64,000 bases of DNA, taken from FEN-299 sp963717945 (GTDB lineage: Bacteria > Acidobacteriota > Vicinamibacteria > Vicinamibacterales > Fen-181). A program made the position numbers and the translations under genes. Shown in pieces: positions 32,021 to 40,772 of the stretch. The stretch covers positions 558,001-622,000 of the forward strand of contig CAVQXT010000001.1 in NCBI GenBank assembly GCA_963717945.1, written 5' to 3'. Under the pieces are notes generated by a model, which saw only the letters and a list, made by a program, of their open reading frames with translations, was not told where the DNA came from and searched no databases. The stretch's first letter is position 1, and every line of letters starts with the position of its first letter.

Positions 32021-33091
32021 CTACGGGCGGGGGCCGCGCCGGCGCAGGAACCGCCAGGCCCGGTGAATCGGGCCGTCTCCGCTCTCGCCCGCCTGCTCGA
32101 GCAAGTACCTGTGCCAGTCGTCGCGTTCGCTCGCGACCCGCAGCGGCTTCAGCGCGAGCAGGCCGGTCGGGCCGATGGAGCGCTGGAGGTAGCGGAGCTC
32201 GCGCAGACTGGCTGTCAAGCCCGGGTCCGCCGGCGCGTCCAGCCCCGCTTCGCGGGCCATCAGCATACCCTTCGCGCGGATCGCGAGTTCGAGCTCCACC
32301 TGCAGCAGGCAGAACATGTCGGCGACCACCGGTCCGGGAAAACGGTCTCTCAACTGAACCAGGTAAGCGCCGAGGCGCGTCTGCCCGAAATGCGCCGACC
32401 GCACCAGGTTCAGCAGCTCGACGTCGAGGTCGAGCCCTTCTCCGACCCACTCGCGCGTCGCGCGCTCGCTGCGCTCGAACGCGATCGTGACCACGATCGG
32501 CAGCGCGACCAGCAGCACGCAGGTCGCCAGGACGGGAGGCATCGGGAAGTGATTGAAGGCCGCGTGGAGCACGACGGCCGCGCCCAGCGCGGGGGCCAGC
32601 ACGAGCGTGCCCCGCTCCGGATGCCTCTCCGAGAGACTCTTGGCCAGCATCGCGAACAGGCCGGTCATCGCGCCGTGCAGGATCGCCGGGCCGAAGCCGC
32701 GAACCAGCCACAGCGCGAGGCTCCCGTCGCGCACGGTCCGGAGGTAGTCGACGTTCTCGACGAGCGCGAACCCGGTGCCGACCGAGAACCCGACGAGCGC
32801 CGCGTCCACCAGGAATCCCAGGCGCCGCTGTCTCAGCACGATGACGACGTAAATCGCCTTGAGGGCTTCCTCGTAGACGGGCGCCACGTACCGCGAGAAG
32901 GCCCTTGGGGAGAGGCCACTTGCGGGCAGCAGCCCGTCGTGCAGCGCCAGCGCCGCCAGGGCGGCGACCGCTCCGGCGCACAGCGCCACGACCACGGCCC
33001 TGAAAGGGAGCAGCTTGAAGCTGTCCATGAGGATCAGGACAGCCAGGAAGACGAGAACGGGGAGAAGCGCCGCTGCCACGCTCGCCGCCAC
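32021..33091 (-). CDS. PrsW-family intramembrane metalloprotease-like protein
   Basis: 356 residues from a GTG ten bases after the preceding gene's stop. Residues 1-200 contain about seven membrane helices with PrsW motifs: APVYEEALKA (the EE..K motif), GFALVENVDYL, HGAMTGLFAM and HAAFNHFPMP. PrsW proteases cut membrane-bound anti-sigma factors; here an anti-sigma-like membrane protein is encoded 3 kb upstream on the same strand, so that role is a testable inference. Residues about 215-356 form an extra cytoplasmic helical domain not seen in short PrsW proteins. Confidence 0.82.
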   Translation of the reverse strand: MAASVAAALLPVLVFLAVLILMDSFKLLPFRAVVVALCAGAVAALAALALHDGLLPASGLSPRAFSRYVAPVYEEALKAIYVVIVLRQRRLGFLVDAALVGFSVGTGFALVENVDYLRTVRDGSLALWLVRGFGPAILHGAMTGLFAMLAKSLSERHPERGTLVLAPALGAAVVLHAAFNHFPMPPVLATCVLLVALPIVVTIAFERSERATREWVGEGLDLDVELLNLVRSAHFGQTRLGAYLVQLRDRFPGPVVADMFCLLQVELELAIRAKGMLMAREAGLDAPADPGLTASLRELRYLQRSIGPTGLLALKPLRVASERDDWHRYLLEQAGESGDGPIHRAWRFLRRRGPRP

Positions 33092-33101
33092 GGCCCGGAT
33101 T

Positions 33102-36041
33102 CTACCTGAGGACCTTCAGCGATACCATCGCTTCCCGCTGCGGGCTCCGCCCCTTCTCGAAGGCCATGGCCGCGCCGACCGAGAGCGTCATGTCCAGGTT
33201 CGACAGCAGCGTGAACCTGAAATCCAGCTGCCCGCCGGCGTTGGCGACTTTCCGGCGGATGCCGGCGGCGTCCAGGTTGGTGGCCAGGCCGCCGATGAAG
33301 AGGGCAGGCCGCATCCAGGTCACGTAAAACCCGGGGGTGCCAAGGTGCGCGAACCGCCACGGCGGCAGGTTCAGCTCCAGCATCGACCTCGCGAAGTTGC
33401 GCCCGCCCAGTTCGTTCAATGCGAGACCCGGGAAACTGTAGAACTCCCGGTACCGTTTCTCGGTGCGGGAGTCCACCCAGTTGTTGCCGAAGCCTCCGAA
33501 GTAGAAATTCGCGAACAGGTTGTTCACGTCGTTGGGAGAAAAGCCTGCCGCCGAGCGCAGCCAGAGGGAGGAATGTCCGACGGGCAGAGGGACGCCGACG
33601 TCGAAGGTGGCGTACATCCCGAAGACGGTCTTCCCGTCCACGAAATCGGCTTCGGACACGAGCGAGCCCTTTCGGCCTTTCTCGTCATCCACGCGTCCCA
33701 TCGAGCCGGTCACGTTCGAGTAGCTCAGCTTGGCGTCCACCGACCCCATCCTCGTCACCGCCACCGCGACGTTCTGGTAGGCCGGCAGCCGGTCGAGATT
33801 GCCCATGTAGCTGCCGCCGACGGTCAGGTCCACCCGCTTCGGCTCGTCGAACACGAGCGTCGACTTGTGCTCGAGGCGCAGCGAATAGCCCTTCCGGCCG
33901 ACCTTGGTCGGGCCGAACAGGTCGTAGAAATCGGCGCTGTTGAGCGAAGCCCTCAGTTTCCAGTCGTAGCGCTCGTAGGACGCGAACAGGTGCATCCGTT
34001 CGCCGTTCCCGATCGTGCCGGCCGGCGAGTACGAACCCGCCAGCGTAAAACGGTTGAGCTGAAGCGGGTCGGAGAAGTTCACCCGGAAGCCGACGGCCTG
34101 CGTGGTCTTGTAGCCCTGCACGATCGGGTACATCGACTCGAGCAGAAGGCCGCCGGCGAGGCCGTAGGTGCCGACGCGCTTCTTCAGCTTGTCGTACGGG
34201 ACCGGCGTCACCGTCGCCACGTTCCAGTCTTTCAGCACCGGATGGTCTTCGACCACCCGCGTGCCCAGGAAGGTGATCGCCGCGAGATCCGCCAGCGGTT
34301 TCGCGGAGACGCGCGTGGGCACGAACCCCTGGCCCGTGTACCGAAATACGATCAGCTCGTCGCCGCCCAGCGGGATGGGCCGGAAGAAGCCGGTTTCGGC
34401 GTTGGTGACCGCGTCCACCTTCTTGGCCGCGATGTCGTACCGGAAGATATTCGACACTCCGGTCTTGTACGCGCTGCCGTAGAGGTACCGTCCATCCGGC
34501 GAGAACACGAAGTTGTTCGGCACCGACGCCGACCCGAAGTCGAACTCGGCCACCGGCGTGGTGACGCCCTTCACCAATCCGGCCACGTCGACCAGGCGCA
34601 CGCTCTGGTAGCCGTTGACCTGGCCGAACGAGAACACCAGCGTCTGGCCGTCCGGCGAGACGTCGAGGTCGTACGGGATCTCGCCGTATTCGAACGTGTG
34701 GACCTGCGTCCAGCTCGTGTACGGCGGTGCCATCCGCACCAGCGTCGCCAGGCCGTTCAGGTGCCGGATGCCCCACAGCACCTTGTCGGCCCGGCTGTAA
34801 GCCAGATCGCCGATCCGCGCGTCCTTTTGCAGGAGGCGCGTGTGACCGGTCGCCGGGTCGAGCAGGACCAGGTCCCGGAAGGCGGCGTTGTCGGTGGTGT
34901 AGAAGAGTTGCCGGCTGTCCGGGTCCCAGGCGAGCGCCGTCACGTTGTAGATGATCGGGCCCTTGATGTCCACGAGCCGGTCGATCGTCCCCCGTTGCAC
35001 GTCGATGGCCCCGACGTGCGACACCACTCCGGGATAGTTCAGCCCGGCGTAGATCTTGCCGGCCCGCTCATCGAAGTAGGCGCGGGAGACCGACCCCAGC
35101 GCCCGCGTCGTGATGTCGCGATAGGGCGTCAGGGGATACTTGCGGATCTCTGCGAGGTTCTGCTCCTGGAACGTCTTCTCGAACGTCACCCACTCCGCCC
35201 ACGCGTCCTCGATCGACCGATGGAACACCCGCTTGAACTCGGTGGCGTAGTACCCGCGGCTGCCCGGCCTGCGGGAGGTCCACTCCACCAGCTGCTCGGG
35301 CGAGTAGCGGTCGGCGAGCCACGTCATGAACCGTGCGCCGTAGAGGTACGAGTTGATCTGGAGCTGGAAATCGATCTTCGTCCCCTCCGACACCAGCCCG
35401 AGCGGGTCGTGGAAGACCGCGCCGTCGCGCACCATCGCGCGGAACACCATCTCGTCCCACCCGCCCTGGGCGCGCCCGATCCCGCCGTTCATCCAGGTGT
35501 CGGCGAACACCGCGATCCCCTCGTGATACCAGCGGGGGGCGTAGGTTCGCGGGGCGGTGGCATACCCGTAGAGGACGGTCTCCGGCTGCTCCTTGATCTC
35601 CGACACCTTTCCCCCGAACAGGCGCCGGAAGACACGGTCGGCGCCGGCCGGCTGGCCCATCGTCGCCACGTGCACCAGTTCGTGGTTCATGATGAGGATG
35701 ATCCGGTCGTTCGCCGCGATCGTCTCGAACGCGTAGTTGAGCGGCGCGATCTGGATGACCACCAGGTTGCGCGGCGTGACCGATGCGCCCGCGTCGGCCG
35801 AGTCGGAGAAGTCGGCGAGCAGCACGTACACGTGCTCGTTCGGGTCGAACCCGAAGATCCGGTGCTGGAAGTCGAGCGAGACGTCCAGCGACTGAATCGC
35901 GTGCGGGACCAGGTACGACTCGGTGACGTCGAAGTAGATCAACGTCACCTGGCCGGTGTCCACCCGCTTGATCTGGGCCGTCGCCGGCGGAGCGCAGAGG
36001 AGGAGTGCGGCCAGCAGGGCAGGCAGGGCTTTGGGACCCAT
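33102..36041 (-). CDS. Secreted zinc metalloprotease with propeller-like and barrel-like regions
   Basis: 979 residues from ATG at 36041 with GAGGAGGT upstream. A signal peptide (1-23) is followed by a gluzincin-like peptidase domain with HELVH (in LIMNHELVHVATM) and a downstream acidic motif WYHEGIAVFADTW. A middle region (about 335-600) has repeated beta-propeller-like strands (YDLDVSPDGQTLVFSF, NFVFSPDGRYLYGSAYK). The last about 300 residues alternate polar and aromatic residues as in a transmembrane barrel and end SLKVLR. It may be a surface protease anchored by its own barrel. Barrel assignment is by pattern only. The PrsW gene follows after ten bases. Confidence 0.75.
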   Translation of the reverse strand: MGPKALPALLAALLLCAPPATAQIKRVDTGQVTLIYFDVTESYLVPHAIQSLDVSLDFQHRIFGFDPNEHVYVLLADFSDSADAGASVTPRNLVVIQIAPLNYAFETIAANDRIILIMNHELVHVATMGQPAGADRVFRRLFGGKVSEIKEQPETVLYGYATAPRTYAPRWYHEGIAVFADTWMNGGIGRAQGGWDEMVFRAMVRDGAVFHDPLGLVSEGTKIDFQLQINSYLYGARFMTWLADRYSPEQLVEWTSRRPGSRGYYATEFKRVFHRSIEDAWAEWVTFEKTFQEQNLAEIRKYPLTPYRDITTRALGSVSRAYFDERAGKIYAGLNYPGVVSHVGAIDVQRGTIDRLVDIKGPIIYNVTALAWDPDSRQLFYTTDNAAFRDLVLLDPATGHTRLLQKDARIGDLAYSRADKVLWGIRHLNGLATLVRMAPPYTSWTQVHTFEYGEIPYDLDVSPDGQTLVFSFGQVNGYQSVRLVDVAGLVKGVTTPVAEFDFGSASVPNNFVFSPDGRYLYGSAYKTGVSNIFRYDIAAKKVDAVTNAETGFFRPIPLGGDELIVFRYTGQGFVPTRVSAKPLADLAAITFLGTRVVEDHPVLKDWNVATVTPVPYDKLKKRVGTYGLAGGLLLESMYPIVQGYKTTQAVGFRVNFSDPLQLNRFTLAGSYSPAGTIGNGERMHLFASYERYDWKLRASLNSADFYDLFGPTKVGRKGYSLRLEHKSTLVFDEPKRVDLTVGGSYMGNLDRLPAYQNVAVAVTRMGSVDAKLSYSNVTGSMGRVDDEKGRKGSLVSEADFVDGKTVFGMYATFDVGVPLPVGHSSLWLRSAAGFSPNDVNNLFANFYFGGFGNNWVDSRTEKRYREFYSFPGLALNELGGRNFARSMLELNLPPWRFAHLGTPGFYVTWMRPALFIGGLATNLDAAGIRRKVANAGGQLDFRFTLLSNLDMTLSVGAAMAFEKGRSPQREAMVSLKVLR

Positions 36042-36151
36042 CGGACCTCCTCGTGGGTGGAGAGGAACGCCGGCAGGGTGACACACCAATGCCCGGCGGC
36101 GCCGCTGACGGGCCGCCGGGCACGATCCGAGTCAGGGGGCCGGGACTGCCG

Positions 36152-37555
36152 CTACTGCTTGTTCAGCCTCGACTGCAAGGCCGCCTCCATCGCCGCGCCG
36201 TCGCTGAACGCCGCCCGGGCGCCCGGATTGTCGCGCAGCGCCGACACGAGCGCCGTGTTCCGGATCGCGGCCTGGAACTCCGGGTCGCCGAAGAACGCCG
36301 CGACGTGCATGTTCCTGTTCGTGCGGAGCGACGCGTTGACCTCGACGTCCGCGAACAGCGCCGACATGACGTTCCTCGAGCCCTTCATCGCCACCTGGAG
36401 CGCATCGTCGGCCATGACGGCCGTCATGAGCGAGGACGACTGGGTGAGCGCCGCCCCGAGGGCGTCGTCGGTGAGAAGGGCGCTGAACAGTTTCGGCGAG
36501 GCCTTCATCGCCGCCTGGAACGCGTCGTCCCCGATGGCCGCCCTGAAGGTGAGGTTGTCCTGCTTGAGCGCCGCCTCGAAGTCCGGGTTCTCCGCCGCAA
36601 GTGCCCTGCCCCCCCTGAGCGCATTCTGCACGAGCGCGACCTGCTGGAGGGCGTTCTGGATGCCTTTCTGGGTGAGCAGATTGCGGGAGTTCCCTTCGCG
36701 GAGTGCGTTCTGCAGCGCCGGCCTTCGGAGCGCGGCCTGGATCGCGTCGTCCGCCATGGCGTCCTGCAGCGCCTTGCGGCCGAGGGCCGCCTGGACCGCG
36801 CCGTCCTCCATGGCGGCCTGCAGCGAATGGCTCTTCAACGCCGACTGGGCCGCGCCGTCCGCCATGGCGTCCTGGAGAGACTGCTTGTTGAGCGCCTTCA
36901 CCACGCTGACATCCGAGAGCAGCGCGCACGCGACGTGGTTCGCCAGGAGGTTGCGGACGTCCTTGTCCTTCACCAGCTTGTCGAACGTGTCGCTCTGGAG
37001 GAACGCCTGCGCGTCGCCGGCCTGGGCCGACACGCTCGACGGCTGCGCGCCACGGTACCGATCGGCCGCCCCGATGGTGCCCTGGGCGCCCTGGTCGACC
37101 GACCGGGTGCCGTTGAAGTAGACGACGGCGAGAATGACGACGACCGCGAGTCCGGCGATCCCCCACAGCGCTTTCTTTGCCACGATCACACCTCCTCCGG
37201 CCATGCCGGCCCTGCGGAAAGACCTCACGTCACTGAAGCTCTGCCCGGAATGATGTACGAACCTCGGGAATAGTTGGTGGCCGATGGCGCGGGCCAGCCG
37301 CCCGGCGCGTTCGTGCCACCCGGGAGCCGGCCGCGGAACCGCGGCCACGGCGTCCATGATCCGCTCGGTCAGCGTCGGCGGCAGCTCGGGCCGCCCGTGG
37401 GCGTCGATGAGGACGTTCAGGTTCCTGAGGCTGTCGGCCCTGGCGCGGAGGGTCGGTTCGGCCGCCAGGCGGGCCTGCAGCCGCTCGGACTCCTCGGCCG
37501 AGAGGGTGCCGTCCAGCGCCCGGTGCAGGAGTTCCTCGTCTTCGGGCCTGGTCAT
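36152..37555 (-). CDS. Anti-sigma-like membrane protein with 18-residue helical repeats
   Basis: 467 residues. ATG at 37555 overlaps the sigma gene stop as ATGA. Residues 1-75 resemble a cytoplasmic anti-sigma domain (LLHRALDGTLSAEESERLQA), without obvious zinc ligands. A basic linker and one membrane helix (129-147) follow. The outer part (about 190-460) has tandem units of about 18 residues such as SLQDAMADGAAQSALKSH, LQAAMEDGAVQAAL and LQDAMADDAIQAAL. A GTG at 37183 (Val125) has GGAGGAGG seven bases upstream, so the helical part may also be made as a separate protein. It probably restrains the ECF sigma factor encoded just before. Confidence 0.72.
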   Translation of the reverse strand: MTRPEDEELLHRALDGTLSAEESERLQARLAAEPTLRARADSLRNLNVLIDAHGRPELPPTLTERIMDAVAAVPRPAPGWHERAGRLARAIGHQLFPRFVHHSGQSFSDVRSFRRAGMAGGGVIVAKKALWGIAGLAVVVILAVVYFNGTRSVDQGAQGTIGAADRYRGAQPSSVSAQAGDAQAFLQSDTFDKLVKDKDVRNLLANHVACALLSDVSVVKALNKQSLQDAMADGAAQSALKSHSLQAAMEDGAVQAALGRKALQDAMADDAIQAALRRPALQNALREGNSRNLLTQKGIQNALQQVALVQNALRGGRALAAENPDFEAALKQDNLTFRAAIGDDAFQAAMKASPKLFSALLTDDALGAALTQSSSLMTAVMADDALQVAMKGSRNVMSALFADVEVNASLRTNRNMHVAAFFGDPEFQAAIRNTALVSALRDNPGARAAFSDGAAMEAALQSRLNKQ

Positions 37556-38103
37556 GATGTCCTCTTCCATGACAGGAGGTCCTCGCCAAGTCGTTGGCGC
37601 GCCGAGTAGAGCCTCGACTTGACGGTCTTCTCCGGCACGCCCAGCACCTCGGCGATCTCGAGGTAAGACAGGCCGGCGTAGTGCCGCAACACGACCACCT
37701 CGCGGTAGGCGGGCGGCAGCCGCAGCAGCGCCGACTGCACGTCAGCCCGCAACTCGGACTGTTCGGCGTCCCGGTGCGGATCGTCCCGCGTGGCCAGGCC
37801 CGCGTCGAGCGGCTCCACCGACCGCCTCGACCGCTGAACGTTCAGGCACTCGTTCACCAGGATGCGGTAGAGCCAGCTGAAGAACTTGTGCCGCTGGTCG
37901 AAGTTCCGGAGCTTCTGGTAGGCGTGGACGAAGGCATTCTGTGCGGCATCGGCCGCCTCGTCGCCGTCGCCGAGCATCCTGGCGGCCACCGTGAACAGCA
38001 CACGCTGGTATCGTTCCACGAGCGGCCGGAATGCCGCCGTGTCGCCGCCGAGGCACCGCTCGACGAGGACGATGTCGTCGTCCTCACCTACAGTGAATGA
38101 CAC
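37552..38103 (-). CDS. ECF-type RNA polymerase sigma factor
   Basis: 183 residues from GTG at 38103. Region 2 (about 20-95) has YQRVLFTVAARMLGDGDEAADAAQNAFV and FFSWLYRILVNECLN, and region 4 (about 125-180) has LLRLPPAYREVVVLRHYAGLSYLEIAEVLG with the helix-turn-helix PEKTVKSRLYSARQRL. It directs RNA polymerase to stress or envelope genes. Its stop overlaps the ATG of the anti-sigma-like gene, the usual ECF sigma/anti-sigma arrangement. It is divergent from the RsbW-like gene, with about 78 bases between them that could hold an autoregulated promoter. Confidence 0.93.
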   Translation of the reverse strand: MSFTVGEDDDIVLVERCLGGDTAAFRPLVERYQRVLFTVAARMLGDGDEAADAAQNAFVHAYQKLRNFDQRHKFFSWLYRILVNECLNVQRSRRSVEPLDAGLATRDDPHRDAEQSELRADVQSALLRLPPAYREVVVLRHYAGLSYLEIAEVLGVPEKTVKSRLYSARQRLGEDLLSWKRTS

Positions 38104-38181
38104 GTCGCCACCCGGAAAGTTGGCCGAATTGGCACGACGCGAGGTGAGAGGATGCATACATATACCACAATCGCGGGTGGT

Positions 38182-38661
38182 ATGATGGCCGCGTTTCCGG
38201 CGACGATCATGCCTTCGACGCCTCGGGTCACCGTCTTCGTGGCCGCCAGCCCCGCCGGCATCGCCGGCGCGGCCGAGGGCCTGGCGCGATTCCAGGCGGA
38301 TCACGGCCTGGACGTCGAGGCGGGTTGGCCGGTGTACGTCGCACTGGACGAAATCCTGTCGAACATCGTGAGGCACGGAGGCGGCCACGGGAAGGGACCG
38401 ATCATCGAGGTGACCTTCGCCGTCGCCGCCGCCGGCCTCGAGGTGACCATCGTCGACGATGGCCCCGGGTTCGACCCGCTGAAGGCGCCGGAGCCTGACC
38501 TCACCTCGCCCATCGAAGAGCGCCAGCCTGGCGGCCTCGGCGTCCACCTGGTCAAGCGTCTGATGGACCGAGTCGAGTACGCCCGCCGCGAGGGACGCAA
38601 TCACCTCGTCATCACCTATCGTGCCCGGTCGTCCGACCCGCCGGGTCTTGGGAGGGAATAG
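38182..38661 (+). CDS. RsbW-like serine kinase / anti-sigma factor (HATPase_c_2)
   Basis: 159 residues from ATG at 38182; other in-frame ATGs lie at 38152, 38185 and 38209, and the domain would be complete with any of them. It is a GHKL ATPase of the RsbW/SpoIIAB type: N box ALDEILSNIVRHG, G1 box IVDDGPGFDP and G2 region RQPGGLGVHLVKRLMD. RsbW-like proteins bind a sigma factor or other target and phosphorylate a STAS antagonist; the next gene encodes that antagonist four bases downstream. The gene is divergent from the ECF sigma operon, so the sigma factor could be its target, although RsbW usually controls sigmaB-type factors. Confidence 0.9.
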   Translation: MMAAFPATIMPSTPRVTVFVAASPAGIAGAAEGLARFQADHGLDVEAGWPVYVALDEILSNIVRHGGGHGKGPIIEVTFAVAAAGLEVTIVDDGPGFDPLKAPEPDLTSPIEERQPGGLGVHLVKRLMDRVEYARREGRNHLVITYRARSSDPPGLGRE

Positions 38662-38665
38662 CGGC

Positions 38666-39010
38666 ATGGACATTCACCAGGATCACCAGGGCCGCGTGCT
38701 CGTCGTGGCACCTGTTGGCCGCATCGACAGCACGACGAGCGAGGCGCTGGAACAGGCGCTCACGACGGCGCTCGACCGCGGGGAGCGGCAGCTGGTCGTG
38801 GATTTCGAGGGGGTCGGGTACATCAGCAGCGTCGGCCTGCGCGTGCTCCTGGTCGCCGCCAGGCGGATCCGGGAAGGTCATGGCACGCTCGTGCTCTGCG
38901 CCCTGGGCGACGCCGTGCGCCAGGTGTTCGACCTGGCCGGGTTCCTGCCGATCTTCTCGGTCGAGCGGACGCGCGAGCTGGCCGTCGCGCGCTGCGCGTC
39001 GGGCGCATAG
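38666..39010 (+). CDS. STAS-domain anti-sigma-factor antagonist (RsbV-like)
   Basis: 114 residues, ATG preceded by GGGAGGG. A single STAS domain: LVVAPVGRIDSTTSEALEQAL, LVVDFEGVGYISSVGLRVLL and LVLCALGDAVRQVFDLAGFL. The DFEGVGYISSVGLR segment includes the serine region (the first Ser of ISSVG) that RsbW kinases phosphorylate and RsbU phosphatases reset. It follows the RsbW-like gene directly and is followed after about 100 bases of repeats by an RsbU-like phosphatase gene, making a complete partner-switching module. Confidence 0.93.
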   Translation: MDIHQDHQGRVLVVAPVGRIDSTTSEALEQALTTALDRGERQLVVDFEGVGYISSVGLRVLLVAARRIREGHGTLVLCALGDAVRQVFDLAGFLPIFSVERTRELAVARCASGA

Positions 39011-39012
39011 CC

Positions 39013-39087
39013 CGGATTATTCTCGAAGCCCTGGATAATCCGCCCTCCGGGCTTCGGCTCAGGCCCGATTCCGGGCCTTCGCTCAGG
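39013..39087. repeat. Hairpin and direct-repeat element between STAS and FHA-SpoIIE genes
   Basis: CGGATTAT (39013-39020) and ATAATCCG (39035-39042) form an 8-bp stem. They are followed by two related 16-mers, CGGGCTTCGGCTCAGG (39048-39063) and CGGGCCTTCGCTCAGG (39072-39087), each able to pair with the GCCCG between them. There is no T-run. It may be a dispersed extragenic repeat or a partial terminator inside the module. Confidence 0.55.
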
Positions 39088-39110
39088 GCGAGTCGAGAGG
39101 CGAGACAGCC

Positions 39111-40772
39111 GTGGCCGTCCTGGAACTGCACGTCGAAGTCGCCGGCGCGTCCCCGTTCGCGAGGACCTACGACGCCGAGTCCCTGGTCATCGGCCGGAAG
39201 GCGGGGGCCGACATCGTCGTGGACGACGCGAGCGTGTCCCGCCGGCACGCGAGGCTGTTCGCCGACCAGGGGGAGTGGTTCGTCGAGGACCTGCGCTCCC
39301 GCAACGGCTCGCGGTTGAACGGGCGCGCGATCACCGCGGCGGTCGCCGTCAAGGCCGGAGATGTCGTCGCGGTGGGCGACACGCTCGTGCGGATCGTCTC
39401 CACGGGCGTCGAAGCGCCGGCCGCGCGGACGACGATCGCGGCGCCGGCGGCCGATGAGGCGCTCTTCTCGGTGCTGAAGCCGGCCTCCGAGCTGCTCGGC
39501 CGGAGCGCCGCCGATGCCGAGGCGTCCTCGCGGCTGCGCATGCTCAACGAGGTGCACCGGGCGCTGTCCGGGCCCATCTCGCGCGACGACCTGCTCGAGC
39601 TGATCCTCGACCGCGCGTTCGCCGTGCTCCAGCCCGAGGACGGGGCCGTGTTCCTCACGGGCGCGGACGGGACACTCCGCCGGGCCGCCGAGCGGCGCTC
39701 TCCGCGGTCTTCGGGTTCTCTGCTCGTGTCGCGGCGCCTGGCCGAGGAGGTCACGATCAAGGGGGCGGCGGCGCTGGTGCTGGACGCGCGGATGGACGAG
39801 AGGTTCGCCTCCTCGGAGAGCGTCATCCTGTCCGGCGTCCGCAGCATCATCGCCGCCCCGCTGAGCGACGGCGCGGGATGCCTGGGCATGATCGCGCTCT
39901 ACTCGAACGTGGCGGCCCGCCGGTTCTCGGAGCAGGACCTGGAGCTGCTCGTGTCGCTCGCGTCGGCCGCCGCGCTGCGGGTGCGCAACATCGCGCTGGT
40001 CGAGCAGGAGGCCGACCGCCGGGTCGTCGATCGCGAGCTGGCGCTGGCGCGCGAGATCCAGATGGGGATGCTCCGGCGCCAGCCGCTCGGGCGTCGCGAT
40101 GTCGACGTGGCCGCGCGCCAGTTGCCGGCACGGCAGGTCGGCGGCGACTTCTACGAGTACCTGGTGGAAGGCGACCGGCTGTGGTTCATCGTCGCGGACG
40201 TCTCGGGCAAGGGGATGGCGGCGGCGTTGATGATGGCGATGTCGCAGACGCTGTTCCGCGCCATCGCGGGGTTGCGACTGCCGCTGGGCGAGGTCGTGGC
40301 GCGGCTGAACCGGGAGGTGGCGCGCGACAACGAGCGGGGGATGTTCGTCACCGCGCTCGCAGGGTGTCTCGATCTCGCGACCGGCGGGCTGGAGCTCGCC
40401 AACGCCGGCCACAACCTGCCGTACGTGCTTCGCCGGGACGGCGCGGTGGATCTCGTCGCCGCCCGCAACGCGCTCGCGCTCGGCGTGAGGGAGGACGTCG
40501 CGTTCCCGCTGACCGAACTGGTCGTGGAACCGGGCGAAGGCCTCTTTCTCTACACCGACGGCGTCTGCGACGCGATCGACACGACGGGAGCGGCGTTCGG
40601 CACCTCAGGGCTCGAACGGCAGCTGTCCGCGCTCGCCAGGGAGCCGCCTGGGTCGATTGTGGATGGAGTCTTTCGTGCCGTCGAGACGTTCGCGGGCAGT
40701 GCCCCCCAGGAGGACGACATCACCGTGCTCGCGATCCGCCGCGGCCCGGACGTGCCTCAGAAGGCTTCCTGA
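39111..40772 (+). CDS. FHA-GAF-SpoIIE (RsbU-like) phosphatase
   Basis: 553 residues from a GTG with GAGAGGCGAG upstream. The FHA domain (about 3-95) shows VIGRKAGADIVVDDASVSRRHA and VEDLRSRNGSRLNG, typical phosphothreonine-binding loops. A GAF domain follows (about 140-295), then a SpoIIE PP2C domain (about 310-545) with QVGGDFYEYL, VADVSGKGMAAALMM, LANAGHNLPYVL, LFLYTDGVCDAI and QEDDITVLAIR. It should dephosphorylate the adjacent STAS protein when the FHA or GAF input is engaged. FHA input suggests control by Ser/Thr kinases. The 3' end overlaps the convergent barrel gene by 16 bases. Confidence 0.93.
   Translation: MAVLELHVEVAGASPFARTYDAESLVIGRKAGADIVVDDASVSRRHARLFADQGEWFVEDLRSRNGSRLNGRAITAAVAVKAGDVVAVGDTLVRIVSTGVEAPAARTTIAAPAADEALFSVLKPASELLGRSAADAEASSRLRMLNEVHRALSGPISRDDLLELILDRAFAVLQPEDGAVFLTGADGTLRRAAERRSPRSSGSLLVSRRLAEEVTIKGAAALVLDARMDERFASSESVILSGVRSIIAAPLSDGAGCLGMIALYSNVAARRFSEQDLELLVSLASAAALRVRNIALVEQEADRRVVDRELALAREIQMGMLRRQPLGRRDVDVAARQLPARQVGGDFYEYLVEGDRLWFIVADVSGKGMAAALMMAMSQTLFRAIAGLRLPLGEVVARLNREVARDNERGMFVTALAGCLDLATGGLELANAGHNLPYVLRRDGAVDLVAARNALALGVREDVAFPLTELVVEPGEGLFLYTDGVCDAIDTTGAAFGTSGLERQLSALAREPPGSIVDGVFRAVETFAGSAPQEDDITVLAIRRGPDVPQKAS

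Noticed and set aside
33015..37121. Very long open frame on the plus strand opposite the metalloprotease and anti-sigma genes
   Set aside because: A high-GC antisense artifact: it has Arg/His/Val-rich text without domains, while the opposite strand has clear ones.
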